Both the position numbers and the translations under genes were made by a program. DNA of 59,476 nucleotides. Origin: an uncultured Oceanospirillaceae bacterium. GTDB lineage: Bacteria; Pseudomonadota; Gammaproteobacteria; Pseudomonadales; Balneatricaceae. How positions within the stretch are numbered: position 1 is the stretch's first letter; each line of letters opens with the position of its first letter. Of this stretch, positions 18,362 through 26,892 are shown piece by piece. Under the pieces are notes generated by a model. That model saw only the letters and a program-made list of their open reading frames with translations, did not search any database and had not been told where the DNA came from. The stretch covers positions 1 to 59,476 of the forward strand of contig CAKZOD010000071.1 in NCBI GenBank assembly GCA_937136055.1, read 5' to 3'.

Positions 18362-19879
18362 ATGAATGATATAATGTTTGCCGAAGAAACAATTGAAGAG
18401 GCATCAAGTGCACCTTGGAAAGTACTCATTGTTGATGATGAAGAAAGTGTTCATACAATCACTAAATCAGTGCTTAAAAACCAAGAAATAGATGGCCGAG
18501 GTATTGAATTTTTCAGTGCGTTTAGTGGAACTGAAGCGATCGAAATACTGTCAACGGTAGAAGAAATAGCTGTTATCTTTCTCGATGTGGTGATGGAATC
18601 AAATGAAGCTGGGCTAGAGGCTTGTCGCAGAATTAGAGAAGAGCTTGAAAATGATTTAGTGAGAATTATTTTACGTACAGGTCAGCCAGGTTCTGCCCCT
18701 GAGAACGAAGTTATAATCAAGTACCGTATCAATGATTATAAAGAGAAGACGGATCTTACAGCCTCTAAGCTTTTCTCATGTGTGGTTACTGCCATTCGCT
18801 CGTACCAAGACTTACTCAATTTAGAGCAGAGTAAGCAAGGTTTGAAAAAAGTGATTGAAGCGACTAAAACGATTACTAAGAAAAAATCGATTGGCATGTT
18901 CCTAGAGGGGATTCTTGATCAACTAGTGTTTATTTTGGATGCATCGGAATCTACTGTTACTTCGGAGCGCAGTAGCTGTTACACCATTGCCTATGACCCC
19001 CAAGGGAGCTATGAAGTGATGTCTTCGATGGGGGATCATCAAGGATCGAAGCTTACCTTCTCCGGTTTGCCTGTCGAAGTGCAGTCAATTATTACAGATA
19101 GCCACCGTGAAGAATCGAATATCATTCGCGATAATTTGTACGCTGGCTTTTTCCACTTTGGAGAAGATCAATCTTACATCTTTTGCTTAGCGGGAAGTCA
19201 TGAACTGCAAGAAATAGATAAGAATCTTCTCAATATCTTTTCAGGGAATATCAATGTCGCTTTAGAGAACTTGTTCTTAAATGAAGAGATAATTAATACT
19301 CAAACGGAGTTGATTGAAAAACTTGGTGAGGTTGTTGAAAAGCGCTCCACTGAAGCTTCGCAACATGTAAATAGAGTTGCGAAATTCTCATATTTTTTAG
19401 CGTTAGATTGCGGTTTACCTGAGACAAACGCACGCTTATTAAGCTCGGCATCTCCTATGCACGACATCGGTAAAGTAGGCATTCCTGATGCGATATTGCT
19501 AAAACCGGGTAAGCTGACTGAAGAAGAATTTGAGGTAATGAAAACACACGCTCAGATAGGTCATAATATATTTAGTACATCTAAGCGCAGTTTGTTGCAA
19601 GCCGCTTCCGTTATAGCCCTTGATCACCATGAAAAATGGGATGGTTCAGGCTACCCGAATGGTAAAAAAGGTGAAGAAATTCATATTTACGGACGCATTA
19701 CAGCTGTTGCCGATGTGTTTGATGCGCTTTATCACAACCGCTGTTACAAGCCTGCTTGGGATATTGAGGATATTGTTGATTTGTTTAAAGAGCAGCGCGG
19801 TATTCATTTTGATCCTACGCTGGTCGATATAGTGCTTGATAATCTGGAAAAGTATAAAGATATCGTCAATGAAAAATAG
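18362..19879 (+). CDS. Response regulator with DUF3369 and HD-GYP phosphodiesterase domains
   Basis: The 505-residue protein probably hydrolyses c-di-GMP under control of a receiver domain. The REC domain covers about 18-150, with acidic residues in IVDDEE and phospho-acceptor D75 in FLDVVME. A DUF3369 (GAF-like) region covers about 165-310. The HD-GYP domain covers about 320-500, with all hallmark motifs: HVNRVA, MHDIGK, KTHAQIGH, ALDHHEKWDGSGYPNG and AVADVFDAL. It is 45% or more identical by eye to the protein at 54670 in its REC and HD-GYP parts. The kinase at 16365 is the likely donor. A hairpin follows the stop. Confidence 0.94.
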   Translation: MNDIMFAEETIEEASSAPWKVLIVDDEESVHTITKSVLKNQEIDGRGIEFFSAFSGTEAIEILSTVEEIAVIFLDVVMESNEAGLEACRRIREELENDLVRIILRTGQPGSAPENEVIIKYRINDYKEKTDLTASKLFSCVVTAIRSYQDLLNLEQSKQGLKKVIEATKTITKKKSIGMFLEGILDQLVFILDASESTVTSERSSCYTIAYDPQGSYEVMSSMGDHQGSKLTFSGLPVEVQSIITDSHREESNIIRDNLYAGFFHFGEDQSYIFCLAGSHELQEIDKNLLNIFSGNINVALENLFLNEEIINTQTELIEKLGEVVEKRSTEASQHVNRVAKFSYFLALDCGLPETNARLLSSASPMHDIGKVGIPDAILLKPGKLTEEEFEVMKTHAQIGHNIFSTSKRSLLQAASVIALDHHEKWDGSGYPNGKKGEEIHIYGRITAVADVFDALYHNRCYKPAWDIEDIVDLFKEQRGIHFDPTLVDIVLDNLEKYKDIVNEK

Positions 19880-19890
19880 CGAGTCCCACA

Positions 19891-19918
19891 AGCAGCGGTT
19901 AGATATACGCCGCTGCTG
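19891..19918. terminator. Hairpin between convergent HD-GYP and TauE genes
   Basis: AGCAGCGG (19891-19898) and CCGCTGCT (19910-19917) form a perfect 8-bp stem around an 11-base loop, followed on the plus strand by GCTTTAAT. The right arm lies within the last codons of the TauE gene. The T run is poor on both strands, so it may terminate weakly or protect 3' ends. Confidence 0.5.
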
Positions 19919-20669
19919 CTTTAATCACTAAACTTGTCCCAAGTACAATCAATAAGGAAATTGCAAAACGACGCATGTTAATTGGCGATAATGGTGGCGG
20001 GCAGTTTTTCCCCAGCCAAGTGGCTACAAAGATAATTGGCACGGTGCAGGCTGCAAAGGTAAACATCGAAACCTCTAAGCCTCCCTGTGCTCCTACCATC
20101 GCAGTACGCAGTAAACTGCTGACTAAAAATATCAGTATCAAGCACAGCCTAATGGTTTTGATATCTAGTGGTTGGCGGTAAAACTGATACACTAACGGCG
20201 GTCCTGCCACACTAAATAATCCCGCTAACAACCCGGCGACTTTCCCTGCTATCAGAAATGTCCAATGAGATGAAACTACTTTTAATGGCTCTGGCTTAAG
20301 CAGTGTAGTGGATGCCCCGATGATGATGGCAACCCCGAGTAACAGCTGTAATATATTACTCATTTCAGCGCTTAGATAATCGAGAATAAATAAGCCTAGC
20401 GCAATACCTGGAATTAATCCTGCAGCAGTAATGGCTACCAGTTTTTTATCCAGCGCCTTAGAGTTGCCTTTAATGGCAAATGCCCCGTTAAAGAAAGTCA
20501 TTAAGCTGATAACAACTGATGTAAAGGCGATCGGTAGCAAATCAAACATAGTGACTGCTCCCATAATAATCATACCTAAGCCAAAGCCGGTAACTGTTTG
20601 TACATAAGCGCCTAACGCAAAAATGATAGCTAGTTCAGCGAGAAGTATTAAATCCAAAATGTGTTCCAA
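19899..20669 (-). CDS. TauE/SafE-family sulfite/anion exporter-like permease
   Basis: A 256-residue integral membrane protein with about eight hydrophobic segments and the family's internal duplication: GYVQTVTGFGLGMIIMG-like and LAGLFSVAGPPLVYQFY motifs in each half. TauE/SafE proteins move organic or inorganic anions, including sulfoacetate, sulfite and probably short organic acids. Lying next to the glycolate oxidase operon and its regulator on the same strand as the regulator, it might handle glycolate or a related acid, but this is inference from position only. The start has no close competitor. Confidence 0.87.
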   Translation of the reverse strand: MEHILDLILLAELAIIFALGAYVQTVTGFGLGMIIMGAVTMFDLLPIAFTSVVISLMTFFNGAFAIKGNSKALDKKLVAITAAGLIPGIALGLFILDYLSAEMSNILQLLLGVAIIIGASTTLLKPEPLKVVSSHWTFLIAGKVAGLLAGLFSVAGPPLVYQFYRQPLDIKTIRLCLILIFLVSSLLRTAMVGAQGGLEVSMFTFAACTVPIIFVATWLGKNCPPPLSPINMRRFAISLLIVLGTSLVIKAAAAYI

Positions 20670-20848
20670 AAATGAGAGGTTAAAGCGTAGTGAGTGTCTT
20701 GAAATGCCAGACTTGAAGTGCCAGAAAAAGAGGGCTTACTTTGCTCGCGCTAAAAGCACGTATTACTCAGTGATTTTACAGGCGCGCATAATACTCTTAT
20801 TTCGCTCACAAGTGAACCAGTTGAGAGGTTCCTAAAGGTAAAAATTGC

Positions 20849-21589
20849 TTATTTGTTGAGCACGGCATCGCGAATTACGTTGCTGCCTTGCTGCTCAAAT
20901 TTTTGCAGACAATTACTGACAAATGAGACGTGGGCAATGGCCGCTTTTTGAGCGCTTTTAGGGTTGCCTTTGATGATCCCTTGATAGATTTGGCGGTGGT
21001 GTTTATTCATCTGTTCTCGGGTGTCTTTAAGGTGGTAAAGGTTGCTTACAGATGCTTGTACTGAATGCATAATGAGCTCTTCTAAACTTGCTAACACATG
21101 AATTAAAACAGGGTTGTGAGAAGCCTCAGCGATTGCCTGGTGAAAGGCTTTGTCGTAGTGAGCCCGCGAGCGCCCTTGGCTTTGCTCCATATCCTCAAAG
21201 GCTTTGCTGATTCTGTAGAGATCTTTTTGGGTTGCGCGCTGCGCTGCTAATTCAGCGGCTTGCCCTTCGAGTTGCTGGCGCACTTCATATAAGTCATACA
21301 AGGTTCGGCTGTGATCAAAATAGAGCTGTAGAAAAGGGCTCTGCTTGGCTTGAGGGATAATCTCGGCGACAAATGAGCCTTTGCCTTGCTCTGTGGTAAT
21401 TAGTTGTCGTGCTTGAAGCTCTCTAAGTGCTTCACGCACTGCAGATCGCGAGACATTTAAGCGGCTGCATAGTTGGCGCTCAGACGGAATCTTTTGCCCG
21501 GGCAGCAGCTCGCTGTCAGCAATCATTTTTTCAATTTTGCTCGCGATTGAGTGAGCGATGGAACCACTGGCTGGAGTGTATTGGCTCAT
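20849..21589 (-). CDS. FadR-type GntR regulator, probable glycolate regulator
   Basis: About 246 residues: an N-terminal winged helix (PGQKIPSERQLCSRLNVSRS, then AVREALRELQARQLITTEQGKGS) and a C-terminal FCD ligand domain with metal-site histidines (HYDKAFHQAI, ASHNPVLIHV, HRQIY). A TTG extends the frame to 21610, but the ATG at 21589 has AAGAAG at suitable distance and fits the family. It is divergent from the glc genes, with a perfect FadR-family operator in between, so control of glycolate oxidation is very likely. It could be called GlcC by role; PdhR and LldR are close relatives. Confidence 0.9.
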   Translation of the reverse strand: MSQYTPASGSIAHSIASKIEKMIADSELLPGQKIPSERQLCSRLNVSRSAVREALRELQARQLITTEQGKGSFVAEIIPQAKQSPFLQLYFDHSRTLYDLYEVRQQLEGQAAELAAQRATQKDLYRISKAFEDMEQSQGRSRAHYDKAFHQAIAEASHNPVLIHVLASLEELIMHSVQASVSNLYHLKDTREQMNKHHRQIYQGIIKGNPKSAQKAAIAHVSFVSNCLQKFEQQGSNVIRDAVLNK

Positions 21590-21760
21590 GGGTTTAGTCA
21601 CTTCTTTCAATTATTATTCGTCTGTTGCTCAGTTGTTGTTTGGCTTATATTAGGGAGCAGTAAGGAGTAGCCTTTGTGCTTTCTCTTAAAGCTTGCTTTT
21701 AACGTAGGCCTAGCTAGCGCAGTTGAAATTGTACCTTATCCGATCTTTTAGATCTAAAAA

Positions 21761-21775
21761 ACTGGTCAGACCAGT
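21761..21775. promoter_or_regulatory. FadR/GlcC-type operator
   Basis: ACTGGTCAGACCAGT is a perfect 15-bp palindrome. Its core TGGTCAGACCA fits the FadR-subfamily consensus TNGTNNNACNA. It lies about 170 bp upstream of the GntR start and 82 bp upstream of the glcG-like gene, the natural place for the divergent regulator to bind. Confidence 0.85.
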
Positions 21776-21857
21776 AGTGATAAAGCTGGCTTTCTCAGTG
21801 AAAAAACACCAGCATCTAAGCATTATTTTTGAATAAGCTTATTAAAAGGAAAACTCC

Positions 21858-22286
21858 ATGCTGACAATAAAAAGACTATCTCATGATGAAGCGCGCATTT
21901 TAATTGACGGTGCTCGCCTAAAAGCAGAAGAGATTGGCATTCCAATGTGTATTGCGGTGACTGATGAATCCGGTGTATTAATCGCGTTTGAGCGTATGGA
22001 TGGCGGAAAAACTACGAGCGTTGTTATCGCTCAAGATAAGGCTTTTACAGCGGCTGCTGCACGCAAAGCAACCCATGATTACAACACGGTATGTGTACCG
22101 GGTAGCTTGGCGTTTGGTATTCACACAGAGCACGATGGCAGAATTTCTACAGTTGGTGGCGGTTTGCCAGTATTTGATGGGGAAGATGTAGTTGGCGGTA
22201 TTGGCATTAGTTCAGGCACGCCTCAACAGGATTTAGATTGTGCCCAAGCGGCAATTGAGTACTACACAGAGAAAACTAAGGCATAA
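21858..22286 (+). CDS. glcG: GlcG/HbpS-family heme-binding-type protein
   Basis: A 142-residue DUF336 protein with the family's MCIAVTDESGVLIAFERMDG segment and the GGLPVFDGEDVVGGIGISSG loop followed by DLDCAQAAIEYY. Members associate with glycolate, propanediol or heme systems; HbpS binds heme and the biochemical role of GlcG is unclear. It is the first gene of the glc operon here, 56 bp before glcD, and probably under the FadR-type operator. In E. coli glcG follows glcDEF, so the order differs. Confidence 0.88.
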   Translation: MLTIKRLSHDEARILIDGARLKAEEIGIPMCIAVTDESGVLIAFERMDGGKTTSVVIAQDKAFTAAAARKATHDYNTVCVPGSLAFGIHTEHDGRISTVGGGLPVFDGEDVVGGIGISSGTPQQDLDCAQAAIEYYTEKTKA

Positions 22287-22342
22287 GTTAATTGTTTTCT
22301 TGCGAGCACAGGGAAACATAAGAATTAAAAAAGGAAAAAAAG

Positions 22343-23839
22343 ATGGCAGAACAACAAACGCAACAGCGGCTGATTTCTCAGCAAGCGCTGGCAAAGCTGT
22401 TCACAGAGTTTATTGACCCACACTATGTGATTGTTGATAGTGAAACGCAAAAGCCTTACGAATGTGATGGTTTGAGCATGTACTGCGAAATGCCAATGCT
22501 GGTGGTGTTGCCAGAGCGTATTGAGGATGTGCAAAAGGTGTTGCAGATCTGCCATCAATATCAAGTGCCTGTAGTTGCTCGCGGTGCTGGAACTGGGCTT
22601 TGTGCCGGTGCCATGCCAAATGCAGAGGGTGTTGTGCTATCGCTAGCCAAGTTTGACAACATTGTTGAAATAGATCCGTTAGCGCGCACAGCCAGATTAG
22701 AGCCGGGTGTGACAAATTTATCTATTAGCCAAGCGGCGCAGGATTACGGGCTTTACTATGCTCCTGATCCCTCTTCACAGATCGCATGTACGATAGGGGG
22801 CAATATTGCCGAAAACTCTGGGGGCGTTCACTGTTTAAAATACGGCTTAACGATTCACAATGTGCTCAGTGTGAAGATTCTTACCGTTGAAGGAGAGTTT
22901 CTAACTCTTGGCAGTGAGGGGCTTGATAGCCAAGGATTAGATCTCTTGGCACTGTTTACAGGCTCTGAAGGCTTGTTAGGTGTCGTGGTCGAAATTTTAG
23001 TAAAACTGCTACCGACACCTGAGAAAGCCCAAGTGGTCATGGCGGGTTTTGATAGTGTCAGTGCAGCGGGTGATGCGGTCGGTGCTGTTATTTTAGAAGG
23101 TATTATTCCCGCGGGCCTAGAGATGATGGATAAGCACGCCATCATCGCCGCTGAAGCCTTTGTTAATGCCGGCTATCCGGTTGAAGCAAAAGCGCTGCTT
23201 CTGTGTGAGCTAGATGGTACAGCCGCAGAAGTAGATCAATATATTAAGCAGGTCGTCGCGGTCTTTGAAAGATTAGGCGCTAGCTCTATTCGTCTTTCAC
23301 AAAGTGAGCAAGAGCGGGCTTTGTTGTGGCAAGGGCGTAAATCAGCTTTTCCTGCGGTAGGGCGTATCTCTCCTGATTACTATTGCATGGATGGCACTAT
23401 TCCAAGAAGTCAGCTATCGAATGTGCTCAACGAAATGGAGCGTCAAGCCGATTTATTAGGGCTGCGAGTTGCCAATGTTTTCCACGCTGGGGATGGTAAT
23501 TTACACCCGCTAATTTTGTTTAATGACAGCATCCCAGGTGAGTTTGAAAAAGCGGAAAAACTAGGTGGCTGGATCTTAGAGTACTGTGTAGAAGTGGGCG
23601 GATGCATTACTGGAGAGCACGGTGTTGGGGTTGAGAAAATTCGCCAAATGCCGATTCAGTTCAACGATTTGGAAATCACTCAATTTCATCAAATAAAAGC
23701 TGCGTTTGATCCTAAGGGCACTCTTAATCCGGGTAAAGGTATCCCGCTACTTAAGAACTGCCAAGAGTATCGCGCTATACGCCAAATTCAGCCTAATGGG
23801 CAAGTTGAAACCCAGCATACACCTCAGGAGGCCAGCTAA
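22343..23839 (+). CDS. glcD: Glycolate oxidase, FAD-linked subunit GlcD
   Basis: The catalytic flavin subunit oxidises glycolate (or D-lactate) to glyoxylate with membrane electron acceptors. The 498 residues match E. coli GlcD in length (499). The FAD-binding PCMH domain contains VVARGAGTGLCAGAMP and the pyrophosphate segment CTIGGNIAENSGGVHCLKYG. The C-terminal domain ends with HAGDGNLHPLILF and GGCITGEHGVGVEK. AAGGA stands seven bases upstream of the ATG. The stop overlaps the glcE start by one base, giving translational coupling. It works as a complex with GlcE and GlcF. Confidence 0.96.
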   Translation: MAEQQTQQRLISQQALAKLFTEFIDPHYVIVDSETQKPYECDGLSMYCEMPMLVVLPERIEDVQKVLQICHQYQVPVVARGAGTGLCAGAMPNAEGVVLSLAKFDNIVEIDPLARTARLEPGVTNLSISQAAQDYGLYYAPDPSSQIACTIGGNIAENSGGVHCLKYGLTIHNVLSVKILTVEGEFLTLGSEGLDSQGLDLLALFTGSEGLLGVVVEILVKLLPTPEKAQVVMAGFDSVSAAGDAVGAVILEGIIPAGLEMMDKHAIIAAEAFVNAGYPVEAKALLLCELDGTAAEVDQYIKQVVAVFERLGASSIRLSQSEQERALLWQGRKSAFPAVGRISPDYYCMDGTIPRSQLSNVLNEMERQADLLGLRVANVFHAGDGNLHPLILFNDSIPGEFEKAEKLGGWILEYCVEVGGCITGEHGVGVEKIRQMPIQFNDLEITQFHQIKAAFDPKGTLNPGKGIPLLKNCQEYRAIRQIQPNGQVETQHTPQEAS

Positions 23840-24939
23840 TGGCTGATATTAAACAGGCAATCCAAGAAGTCGTGCAAGAGGCCTACAAAACGCGTCAGCC
23901 ACTTAAAATTGTTGGAGCGGGGACAAAGTCATTTCTAGGTAGAGAGACCCAAGGTGACGCGCTCGATGTCAGTGACAACAGTGGTATTTTGCAGTACCAG
24001 CCGGTTGAGTTAGTGCTTACTGCCCGTGCAGGCACTCCTATTAATGAAATTCAGAACGCATTGGCTGAAAACGGCCAGATGCTATCTTTTGAACCTCCCG
24101 TATTTGCAACAGATGCAACAGCCGGCAAGGCGACTTTAGGTGGCACACTTGCAACTAACTTATCGGGCGCAGCAAGACCTTGGGCAGGTTCAATGCGTGA
24201 TCTAGTATTAGGGGTGGAGTTGATTAACGGGCGTGGTGAATTGCTCAACTTTGGTGGTCAGGTGATGAAAAATGTAGCGGGATATGATGTCTCGCGCACA
24301 CAAGCAGGTGCCATGGGCACGCTGGGAGTGATGACTCAAATTAGCTTAAAAGTGCTGCCCATCCCAGAGCAAACACTGCACTTAAAATTGGCGGTTGATC
24401 AAGCGCAAGCCATTATTTTAATGAATCAACTCGCGGGTAGTGCAAAACCAATCACCGGCGCATGCTGGGTTGGTGAACACTTGCATTTAAGGCTTTCAGG
24501 GGCTGCTAGTAGTGTTGAATCTAGCGCTCAACAGTGGCAAACGCAGCATGGCTTTAGCCTCCAAGAAAGCGCAGCTAATGATAGTGAAGGCGATTTTTGG
24601 CAGCAGCTGAATCAATACCAACATCCATTTATGCAGCAAGATGAAAAGCTTTGGCGTTTCTCGGTTAAATCTACAGCAGCTCCTATTGCCCATAATGGAG
24701 ATACCTTGATTGACTGGCTGGGATCACAGCGCTGGGTGTCGGGCGAGCAAGATTTTAATCAGTTGCAACTAGCAGCAGAACAAGCCGGTGGCAGTGTCAG
24801 TATGTGGCGCGGGGGTGACAGAACTGACGAGGTAAATCACTCCCAATCGAGCAGTATGCAGGCATTGCAGCAGCGTCTCAAAAGGTCGTTCGATCCACAT
24901 AATATTTTAAACCCCGGTCGTTTATACAGCTGGCTTTAG
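23839..24939 (+). CDS. glcE: Glycolate oxidase subunit GlcE
   Basis: A 366-residue second FAD-binding subunit of the glycolate oxidase complex. The PCMH domain is seen in LKIVGAGTKSFLG, GGTLATNLSGAARPWAGSMRDLVLG and GGQVMKNVAGYDVSR, all typical of GlcE, and the protein ends with the usual SFDPHNILNPGR. The start ATG overlaps the glcD stop by one base, and glcF follows after 23 bp. The sequence shows no disruption. Confidence 0.95.
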   Translation: MADIKQAIQEVVQEAYKTRQPLKIVGAGTKSFLGRETQGDALDVSDNSGILQYQPVELVLTARAGTPINEIQNALAENGQMLSFEPPVFATDATAGKATLGGTLATNLSGAARPWAGSMRDLVLGVELINGRGELLNFGGQVMKNVAGYDVSRTQAGAMGTLGVMTQISLKVLPIPEQTLHLKLAVDQAQAIILMNQLAGSAKPITGACWVGEHLHLRLSGAASSVESSAQQWQTQHGFSLQESAANDSEGDFWQQLNQYQHPFMQQDEKLWRFSVKSTAAPIAHNGDTLIDWLGSQRWVSGEQDFNQLQLAAEQAGGSVSMWRGGDRTDEVNHSQSSSMQALQQRLKRSFDPHNILNPGRLYSWL

Positions 24940-24962
24940 ATACCAATAAAGAGTGATTAATC

Positions 24963-26198
24963 ATGCATACTAATATTCATCAGGTATTCGCCAAAAGCTC
25001 TGCTTTGGATGATGCTAAAGACATTTTATCAAAATGCGTCCACTGTGGCTTTTGCACCGCAACTTGTCCCACTTATCAAGTATTGAAAGATGAGCGAGAT
25101 GGCCCGCGCGGGCGTATCTATTTGATCAAGCAGTTCCTTGAAACGGGGACAATTACCGCCAAATCTAGAGTGCATTTAGATCGCTGTTTAACATGCAGAA
25201 GTTGTGAGACAACCTGCCCTTCAGGAGTTAAGTATGGCCGTTTAATTGATATCGCTAAAGAGCTAAGTGAAGAGCATTTACCGCGCCCTAAAGTGGATAA
25301 GTTTAAACGCTGGGCACTGGCAAGAGTGCTGCCAAATGCGCGTTTATTTGGAACTTTATTGGAGCTGGGGCGGATAGCAAAGCCAGTGTTACCTGCACCT
25401 TTAAAAGCCAAAATACCTGCTAAAAGAGTGGCGAGCCCTTGGCCGAGCAATAGCCACTCGCGAGTGATGATTTCCCTTGCAGGGTGTGCCCAATCAGTGA
25501 CCGCGCCAAACACTAATGCGGCAACTGCCAGAGTGTTAGACAAGCTTGCTATTACCTTGATTGAAGCGCCGAAAGCAGGCTGCTGCGGCGCAGTGAACTA
25601 TCACTTAAGCGAATCTGAAAAAGGTTTGAATGCAATGCGTGCCAATATCGATGCGTGGTGGCCAGCCATAGAAGCCGGTGCTGAAGCAATCGTTATGACA
25701 GCATCTGGTTGCGGCGCAATGGTGCAAGATTACGGGCAGCTATTGGCTGATGATGAAAATTATCGGGAAAAAGCCAAGCGTGTGAGTGAAATGTGCAAAG
25801 ATCTCTCTCAAGTACTATTAGCAGAAGATCTATCAACACTTGTGCAGGCTAAAGATGGACAAACTGGCAAATCAAGCGGCAAAGTCGCTTTCCATTGCCC
25901 GTGCACTTTGCAGCACGCGATGGGGCAAAGCGGCAGTGTTGAGCAAGTGCTTACTCAATTAGGTGTCGACCTTGGGCGCACTAAAGATAAGCATTTATGC
26001 TGTGGCTCGGCTGGCACTTACTCAATACTGCAACCTGAGTTAAGCAAAACGTTATTAAACAACAAGGTTAAAGCACTGAGTGTAGATAACCCTGTACGAA
26101 TCGTCACTGCCAATATCGGCTGTCAGTTGCATTTAGAAAGCGCGGCGAAAGTCTCTGTGGATCACTGGATTGAGCTAGTGGATGAAATGATCCATTAA
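24963..26198 (+). CDS. glcF: Glycolate oxidase iron-sulfur subunit GlcF
   Basis: A 411-residue electron-transfer subunit. Two classic [4Fe-4S] motifs lie near the N-terminus, CVHCGFCTATCP (from about C25) and CLTCRSCETTCP (from about C75). Two cysteine-rich CCG-type domains follow, with motifs AGCCGAVNYHLS and HLCCGSAGTYSIL. It passes electrons from the GlcD/GlcE flavins to the quinone pool at the inner membrane. It is the last gene of the operon; a 9-bp-stem hairpin follows within 90 bp. Confidence 0.96.
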   Translation: MHTNIHQVFAKSSALDDAKDILSKCVHCGFCTATCPTYQVLKDERDGPRGRIYLIKQFLETGTITAKSRVHLDRCLTCRSCETTCPSGVKYGRLIDIAKELSEEHLPRPKVDKFKRWALARVLPNARLFGTLLELGRIAKPVLPAPLKAKIPAKRVASPWPSNSHSRVMISLAGCAQSVTAPNTNAATARVLDKLAITLIEAPKAGCCGAVNYHLSESEKGLNAMRANIDAWWPAIEAGAEAIVMTASGCGAMVQDYGQLLADDENYREKAKRVSEMCKDLSQVLLAEDLSTLVQAKDGQTGKSSGKVAFHCPCTLQHAMGQSGSVEQVLTQLGVDLGRTKDKHLCCGSAGTYSILQPELSKTLLNNKVKALSVDNPVRIVTANIGCQLHLESAAKVSVDHWIELVDEMIH

Positions 26199-26246
26199 AA
26201 GGCTATTGAAATACTCACTTTAACTGCTCATTTTAAATGTAATAGA

Positions 26247-26288
26247 AACAGCCTAGAGGGGCCTTATAAGCCAATTAGGCTGTTGCTT
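26247..26288 (+). terminator. Probable terminator of the glc operon
   Basis: AACAGCCTA (26247-26255) and TAGGCTGTT (26276-26284) form a perfect 9-bp stem. The long loop contains an inner GGC-GCC helix. The following GCTTTG has only a short T run, so termination may be partial. Confidence 0.55.
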
Positions 26289-26339
26289 TGCGCTGAGCTA
26301 ACGGATATAAAGGGGCAATAATCCTTAGTGAGTTAAAGC

Positions 26340-26885
26340 ATGGCTAAAATATTTTACCTGATGGGGTCATCAGGTAGTGGAAAGGACTCTATAATCAAAA
26401 AGATCCGTCAGCGCGAACTACCTTATCTGGAAGTCGCGCATCGCTATATCACCCGTGATTGGCAAGCTGGTGGTGAAAACCATGTCGCACTTTCTCACAG
26501 TGAGTTTGAGAGGCGTCAAGAGTTAGGAATGTTTGCACTATCTTGGGCGGCTAACGAGCAGTGCTATGGGATAGGTCGTGAAATTGAACAGTGGTTAGCG
26601 ATCGGCCAAAGCGTGTTAGTTAATGGCTCGCGTGGTTATTTAGAGCAGGCTAGAGCGCGCTACCCAGATTCGCTCGTCGCTATTAATATCGATGTATCAA
26701 CAGCTATATTACACGAAAGGTTAACTCGCCGAGGCCGTGAATCTAGCGAACAAATCCAGCGACGCCTTGGGCGTCACAGTGAGTTATCTAAAAACCTCCC
26801 ATCACATTGCCTGCGTATCGACAATAATCAGCAAATTGATCAAGCCGTAGAGCAGCTGTTAGCGATCGTTGAAGCTCACGAGTAA
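26340..26885 (+). CDS. phnN: Ribose 1,5-bisphosphate phosphokinase PhnN
   Basis: A 181-residue kinase that converts ribose 1,5-bisphosphate to PRPP, salvaging the product of phosphonate C-P lyase. The P-loop reads GSSGSGKDS (about 9-17), followed by VAHRYITRDWQAGGENHVAL, ALSWAANEQCYGIG and VLVNGSR, all closely matching E. coli PhnN (185 residues). It stands alone here: no other phn gene of the C-P lyase pathway is in the window. The gene after it is convergent. Confidence 0.94.
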   Translation: MAKIFYLMGSSGSGKDSIIKKIRQRELPYLEVAHRYITRDWQAGGENHVALSHSEFERRQELGMFALSWAANEQCYGIGREIEQWLAIGQSVLVNGSRGYLEQARARYPDSLVAINIDVSTAILHERLTRRGRESSEQIQRRLGRHSELSKNLPSHCLRIDNNQQIDQAVEQLLAIVEAHE

Positions 26886-26892
26886 TAAGCTG

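Noticed and set aside
20699..20726. Tandem 14-mer (TTGAAATGCCAGAC and TTGAAGTGCCAGAA)
   Set aside because: Only two imperfect copies in a short gap between two minus-strand genes; too little to support a functional claim.
25118..25543. 141-residue minus-strand frame inside glcF
   Set aside because: It lies wholly opposite the conserved glcF coding sequence and shows no protein family features.
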